Below are positions 60,792-64,000 of a stretch of DNA of 64,000 bases, piece by piece. The stretch is from a virus. The DNA lies in the IMG/VR virus record IMGVR_UViG_3300033571_024374, positions 1 through 64,000 of that record. The stretch is one strand, 5' to 3'. The translations under genes were made by a program, and so were the position numbers. Under the pieces are notes generated by a model. The model had not been told where the DNA came from and searched no databases. It was given only the letters and a program-made list of their open reading frames with translations. Each line of letters opens with the position of its first letter. Positions within the stretch are counted from its first letter, which is position 1.

Positions 60792-60823
60792 CAAACATAA
60801 TAAAAAAATTTGAAATAAACAAA
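60792..60823 (-). promoter_or_regulatory. Bacteroidetes-type promoter (TTTG, 20 bases, TATGTTTG)
   Basis: On the minus strand TTTG (60823-60820) and TATGTTTG (60799-60792) are 20 bases apart, 47 bases before ATG 60744. Confidence 0.72.
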
Positions 60824-60866
60824 TATTAATAAAAATATATACAATAAATCAAATAACAACTTACAA

Positions 60867-61451
60867 ATGAAGTATATCAAACGATTAGATGAAATGGAAG
60901 AAATCTTGAATAAAGATAAAACTATCATTTCCAGAATAGCATTTTATGATTTTGATGGAACTATTATAGATTCCCCTATGCCAGAACTTGGGAAATTATT
61001 ATGGGCTAAAGAGAAAGGTATGAAATACCCCCATGTAGGTTGGTGGTCTAAACCAGAAAGTTTAGACTTGAATATTTTCGATATTAAAACTATAAAGAAT
61101 GTTGAAATAAGATTACAACGAGATATAGATGATAAAAATTGTTGGGTAGTATTATTGACTAATAGGTTATTAAAGTTACAACCTGACGTTTTAAACGTTC
61201 TTAATTATTTAAATATAAAGGTAGATGAATTTCAGATGAAAGATCAGCTACATTATACTAAAAACATAAGAATAAAAAATGTTATACAAGACTTTCCACA
61301 ATTGACACAAATAGATATTTTAGACGATGACCAAAAGAATATCGATGATTTTATTGAACTTAGAGATGAATTACAACAAGAGGGTATAGCCGTTTCTATA
61401 TACAAAGTAACGGCTCAAGATAAAGAAAACCCAATAAGACGAATAGACTAA
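60867..61451 (+). CDS. Leader-like HAD phosphatase (HAD_SAK type)
   Basis: The protein has 194 residues. The N-terminus MKYIKRLDEMEEIL resembles the leader. The HAD motif I is FYDFDGTIIDSPMPE (Asp28, Asp30), motif II lies in WVVLLTNRLL, and the acidic motif IV is IDILDDDQKN. The D-F-D-G-T-x-x-x-S-P-x-P form matches the HAD_SAK group linked to RNA and DNA repair (end phosphatases). A late-motif variant AATATATA lies 25 bases upstream. The convergent gene ends 1 base later. Confidence 0.78.
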   Translation: MKYIKRLDEMEEILNKDKTIISRIAFYDFDGTIIDSPMPELGKLLWAKEKGMKYPHVGWWSKPESLDLNIFDIKTIKNVEIRLQRDIDDKNCWVVLLTNRLLKLQPDVLNVLNYLNIKVDEFQMKDQLHYTKNIRIKNVIQDFPQLTQIDILDDDQKNIDDFIELRDELQQEGIAVSIYKVTAQDKENPIRRID

Positions 61452-61452
61452 A

Positions 61453-62109
61453 TTATTCATTAGGCGAACACCACAATAAACCTCTACTTCTGTTTACATA
61501 AAAGAAGTCTGGAGATCCTCCATAATGTAGCATAGTTTCAGACATATGCGAATGGTTTGGGTAATAAAGCATTGAGTTCCAAATTAATTCTTTGTTTATG
61601 TATTTCATATATTCCCCTATAGCATATGATATGTGCTTATGTTTTTCTACTGTACCCATATCAAAAAAATCATGAACCGCCATATATCCATCTTCAGCGA
61701 TGTATGGGGTATAATCTACAAAATCTCTTAAATGCTGTTCTCCATTTGCATCCCAGTCTATAAAAACTAAAGCACAATTCTTCAAAACATATTTTGTTAA
61801 GTTTATATGTGCTTCATAAGATTTTTTCTCAATATGTGCTATTCTACCAGATTGTAAATGTTCTGCACAATTCTCATAAAATTTATCTTTGGCTAACTTA
61901 TTATCATTATCTACCATCTCATAGGGGTCAATAGCAATAATGCGTTTATTTGTATTTTCTGCAAGATATTTGGTAGTTTCTCCCTTTAAAACTCCAACCT
62001 CAATAATAAATTCACCTTTAGAAGAGTTAGCTAGTTCAACTAGTTTTTTCTTTTCTACAGGCCATAAAGAAGCGTTAAAATAAGCGTGCATTTCTTCTGA
62101 AACTTGCAT
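61453..62109 (-). CDS. Class I SAM-dependent methyltransferase
   Basis: The protein has 218 residues. Motif I is FIIEVGVLKGETTKYLAE, followed by RIIAIDPYE (acidic motif II) and ALVFIDWDANGEQHLRDF. This is the Methyltransf_24 layout, often used on sugars or small molecules. The C-terminal AVHDFFDMGTVEKHKH contains a candidate metal-binding D-F. The substrate is not evident; a sugar acceptor would fit the other sugar genes in the window. Confidence 0.8.
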   Translation of the reverse strand: MQVSEEMHAYFNASLWPVEKKKLVELANSSKGEFIIEVGVLKGETTKYLAENTNKRIIAIDPYEMVDNDNKLAKDKFYENCAEHLQSGRIAHIEKKSYEAHINLTKYVLKNCALVFIDWDANGEQHLRDFVDYTPYIAEDGYMAVHDFFDMGTVEKHKHISYAIGEYMKYINKELIWNSMLYYPNHSHMSETMLHYGGSPDFFYVNRSRGLLWCSPNE

Positions 62110-62159
62110 AAAAATTTCTTTTTAGTAATATAGGTTATTTAAAAATTATGTTCATAAAA

Positions 62160-62183
62160 AAAGCCTATCCGAAGATAGGCTTT
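62160..62183 (-). terminator. Rho-independent terminator with TTCG-type loop
   Basis: AAAGCCTATC paired with GATAGGCTTT. On the minus strand the loop reads TTCG and a T-run follows, directly after the stop at 62188. Confidence 0.9.
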
Positions 62184-62187
62184 TTGT

Positions 62188-63759
62188 TTAGAATCTGTTT
62201 CTGTATTCTAGTAGAATATTGAACTTTTCAAAGTTTATCACTCTCGACATATTTTGTGAATATTTTTTCAAGAGTTCTTTTTCTTCATCGGTAAGAGAAT
62301 CAAAACCAAGTTCAGAAATTTTGTCTAAAAGTTGATCCAATGTAGGCTTAGATTCCTTTTCTTTTGCCATTTTTTGAATCTTACTTATTTCATCTTCCAT
62401 TTCTGTTTCAGGCGATTCCTCATATCTAGGCTCTTCCATTTCTGGCTCTTCTGAAGTAGCACCCATCGCATTTGCATAAATTGTAGCTACTTCTTCGATT
62501 GGCCACATATCTCTATCTATTTCTTCATTAAATATTCTTTTGAACAAATCCATAAATACAGCATCAGGTGTTATTTGTTGATCATATAGATCACGTAAAA
62601 CATTATACATCATGGTTTCATCATGTTCCGTAATAACACCTTTCTTAATCAAATGATTCTCGACATCAATAAAGAACTCTCTGAATATATTTACGATCAT
62701 AGGTCCATAAACAAATCCCTGTTGTTCCTTAAACCAATTCTCAGTCTTTGCTTTAATTCTTTCTAGCTTCTCTTTTTCATACTTCATACCAAAATGAGAG
62801 ATTACTTCAAATACTCCTTTAATCATCTCTTGAATTGCTAAGATTAAGCAAAAAGCTTTAACTTCAATAACAGGCTTACCGTCTTTATAGATAACATGCA
62901 TTCTCGCTGGAACGATAGCTCCACCACCGCCCATTTGACCACCTTGTTGATCTTGCATTTTTTGCATATATTCCATCATTTGCTTGAACATTTCAATATC
63001 CATATACTTATGAGACTCTAAACTAGTTCTCATAAATTTAAAATACTTTTCAAGTAAATCTGAATTTATTTGATCAACGAGGTCTTGCATATCCTCATCA
63101 AACATACGACCTTGACTAGTTAAAGCAAATCCTTGTGTAAGTGCATTTATAATTTCTCTTTTGCTAATTGCTAGTTTAATGTCTTCGTCAGTTTCTTCTT
63201 TTCCCTTTTCTGCTTTAGGTACATCTCCACCCAAATTACTTTCAGGATCTCTTACAAACTCTACATCAAATTCTAAATCAGAGAATTGAGGTCCCTTTTT
63301 CATCAATGCGGAACCATCAATAATCTTCTTAACAATTTCTCTAGCTATATTTTCAAGTTCTTCATCAGAAAACGTTTCTTGTTCAATTCGACCTATTTCC
63401 ATCATTGTTTGCATGGCTTCCATACCCATACGTTGAAATTGCATTTGGTCAGGTCTAGGTAAACTCTTTTTAAACTTGCCAAAAGATGGAAGGTCTTCCA
63501 AACCTTCTTTAATAGAATATTTAGAATCTGATTTATATAAAGAATTAAAACGTTCAATACATTTCTTTAACTCTTCCTTCCAGTTTTTAGGAACTGGATT
63601 AATACTTGGTTGAGGTGGATTAAATGGTGAAGGTCTCTCTGGAGTTCTTTCTGGAGTCTCTACAGGTGCTTCTTTTGGGGCTGGTTTAGTTTCAGGTTCA
63701 GCTGCTGGCATATTATATGCATACTCATTTAATCCAAGTAGATATTTCATTTTTTTCAT
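62188..63759 (-). CDS. Large leader-bearing internal/structural-type protein
   Basis: The protein has 523 residues. The start MKKMKYLLGLNE/YAY carries an L-N-E site (or it may start at the second Met). A Pro/Glu-rich linker (residues 18-58) precedes a helical body with a Met/Gln-rich segment (MMEYMQKMQDQQGGQMGGGG). Near the end, LDQLLDKISELGFDSLTDEE is a short helix pair seen in many proteins. The last 20 residues (MSRVINFEKFNILLEYRNRF) look like a second leader at the C-terminus. A head core, portal-associated or internal role is possible. It has its own promoter and terminator. Confidence 0.72.
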   Translation of the reverse strand: MKKMKYLLGLNEYAYNMPAAEPETKPAPKEAPVETPERTPERPSPFNPPQPSINPVPKNWKEELKKCIERFNSLYKSDSKYSIKEGLEDLPSFGKFKKSLPRPDQMQFQRMGMEAMQTMMEIGRIEQETFSDEELENIAREIVKKIIDGSALMKKGPQFSDLEFDVEFVRDPESNLGGDVPKAEKGKEETDEDIKLAISKREIINALTQGFALTSQGRMFDEDMQDLVDQINSDLLEKYFKFMRTSLESHKYMDIEMFKQMMEYMQKMQDQQGGQMGGGGAIVPARMHVIYKDGKPVIEVKAFCLILAIQEMIKGVFEVISHFGMKYEKEKLERIKAKTENWFKEQQGFVYGPMIVNIFREFFIDVENHLIKKGVITEHDETMMYNVLRDLYDQQITPDAVFMDLFKRIFNEEIDRDMWPIEEVATIYANAMGATSEEPEMEEPRYEESPETEMEDEISKIQKMAKEKESKPTLDQLLDKISELGFDSLTDEEKELLKKYSQNMSRVINFEKFNILLEYRNRF

Positions 63760-63786
63760 AATAAATAAATGTTTTTTGTGATATAC

Positions 63787-63794
63787 TATATATC
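63787..63794 (-). promoter_or_regulatory. Putative late promoter GATATATA
   Basis: 27 bases upstream of ATG 63759, between it and the stop of the next gene. Confidence 0.6.
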
Positions 63795-63803
63795 CGTTTA
63801 ATC

Positions 63804-64000
63804 CTATTGTTTTACAAAAATAGGATTTTTTGTTTTAATGAAGAAATTTACGAGATAGTCGAAATATTGTTGTCCACCATACTCTACTAAAACAGGTGGA
63901 CCCATCTTTTCAACATTTTCTAATCCATCTACTGTTAAAGTGTTCCATACCCAATATGGTTGTGGATTATCAGGTGTCCCTCTTTTACCTAACTCTAGAT
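63804..64000 (-). CDS. Partial protein, C-terminus only
   Basis: The frame is open from the right edge to the TAG at 63804 and gives 65 residues, including PQPYWVWNTLTVDGLENVEK and LVEYGGQQYFDYLVNFFIKT. It is cut by the window, so the start and the family are unknown. Confidence 0.65.
   Translation of the reverse strand, partial: LELGKRGTPDNPQPYWVWNTLTVDGLENVEKMGPPVLVEYGGQQYFDYLVNFFIKTKNPIFVKQ

Noticed and set aside
63800-63827. AATCCTATT/AATAGGATT inverted repeat
   Set aside because: On the minus strand, where the ending gene lies, no T-run follows; the stem is AT-rich and the T-run is on the other side.
1-64000. CRISPR arrays, tRNA or rRNA genes, insertion sequences, integrase or attachment sites
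   Set aside because: None seen. The only repeats are the 34-bp promoter copies, coding repeats and paralog duplications.

Overview
The window is an AT-rich, densely coded stretch of a large tailed-phage genome, most likely a T4-related (myovirus-type) jumbo phage of a Bacteroidetes host. The phage call rests on a gp32-like single-strand DNA-binding protein, a gp61-like primase, a UvsW-like helicase and a UvsY-like protein, a 1895-residue tail or baseplate protein, three cell-wall hydrolases and many genes that overlap or nearly touch. The host call rests on several promoters of the Bacteroidetes type (TTTG, about 20 bases, TAnnTTTG) and on signal peptides ending in A-Q. I see no integrase, tRNA, rRNA, CRISPR array or transposon.

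Layout. 1-1.4 kb: small minus-strand accessory genes, one with a stop at codon 4. 1.5-8.8 kb: an ankyrin gene, a CHAP endolysin, a protein ending in an NHLP-like domain, a run of tiny genes, a kinase-like protein, a 2OG-Fe(II) dioxygenase and a phosphoesterase. 8.8-17 kb: three paralogous internal-type proteins on the minus strand, interleaved with six secreted CAP-domain proteins on the plus strand. 17-19.5 kb: sugar genes (DegT-type aminotransferase, hexapeptide acyltransferase, glycosyltransferase). 19.6-26.2 kb: envelope-directed genes (lytic transglycosylase, two peptidoglycan-binding proteins, NAGPA-type phosphodiester glycosidase, S41 protease) plus a large hydrophobic internal-type protein. 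26.5-32.3 kb: CTP synthase, RmlD-like reductase, a sigma-like factor, ThyX and a DksA-like protein. 32.4-39.8 kb: ankyrin-repeat proteins, a DUF5824-type protein, guanylate kinase and an amidase. 39.9-45.5 kb: the giant tail protein. 45.5-55.9 kb: UDP-glucose dehydrogenase with an intein, a ligase/nucleotidylyltransferase fusion, helicase, UvsY-like protein, primase and SSB. 56-64 kb: amidoligase, leucine-rich-repeat protein, phosphoribosyltransferase, HAD phosphatase, methyltransferase and a large internal-type protein.

Two themes tie the window together. First, at least 15 otherwise unrelated proteins begin with the same kind of short leader (type MKYLKLFExWLNE), often followed by L-N-E. 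It resembles the T4 capsid-targeting sequence that the prohead protease removes, so this phage probably packages a varied protein cargo: ankyrin proteins, a phosphoribosyltransferase, a HAD phosphatase, a kinase-like protein and peptidoglycan-binding proteins. Second, an octamer GATATATA sits about 20-45 bases upstream of most leader-bearing and virion genes. It looks like the phage late promoter, and a sigma-like gene at 29687-30160 could be its reader. Host-type promoters instead serve the secreted CAP genes and a few others, which are probably early.
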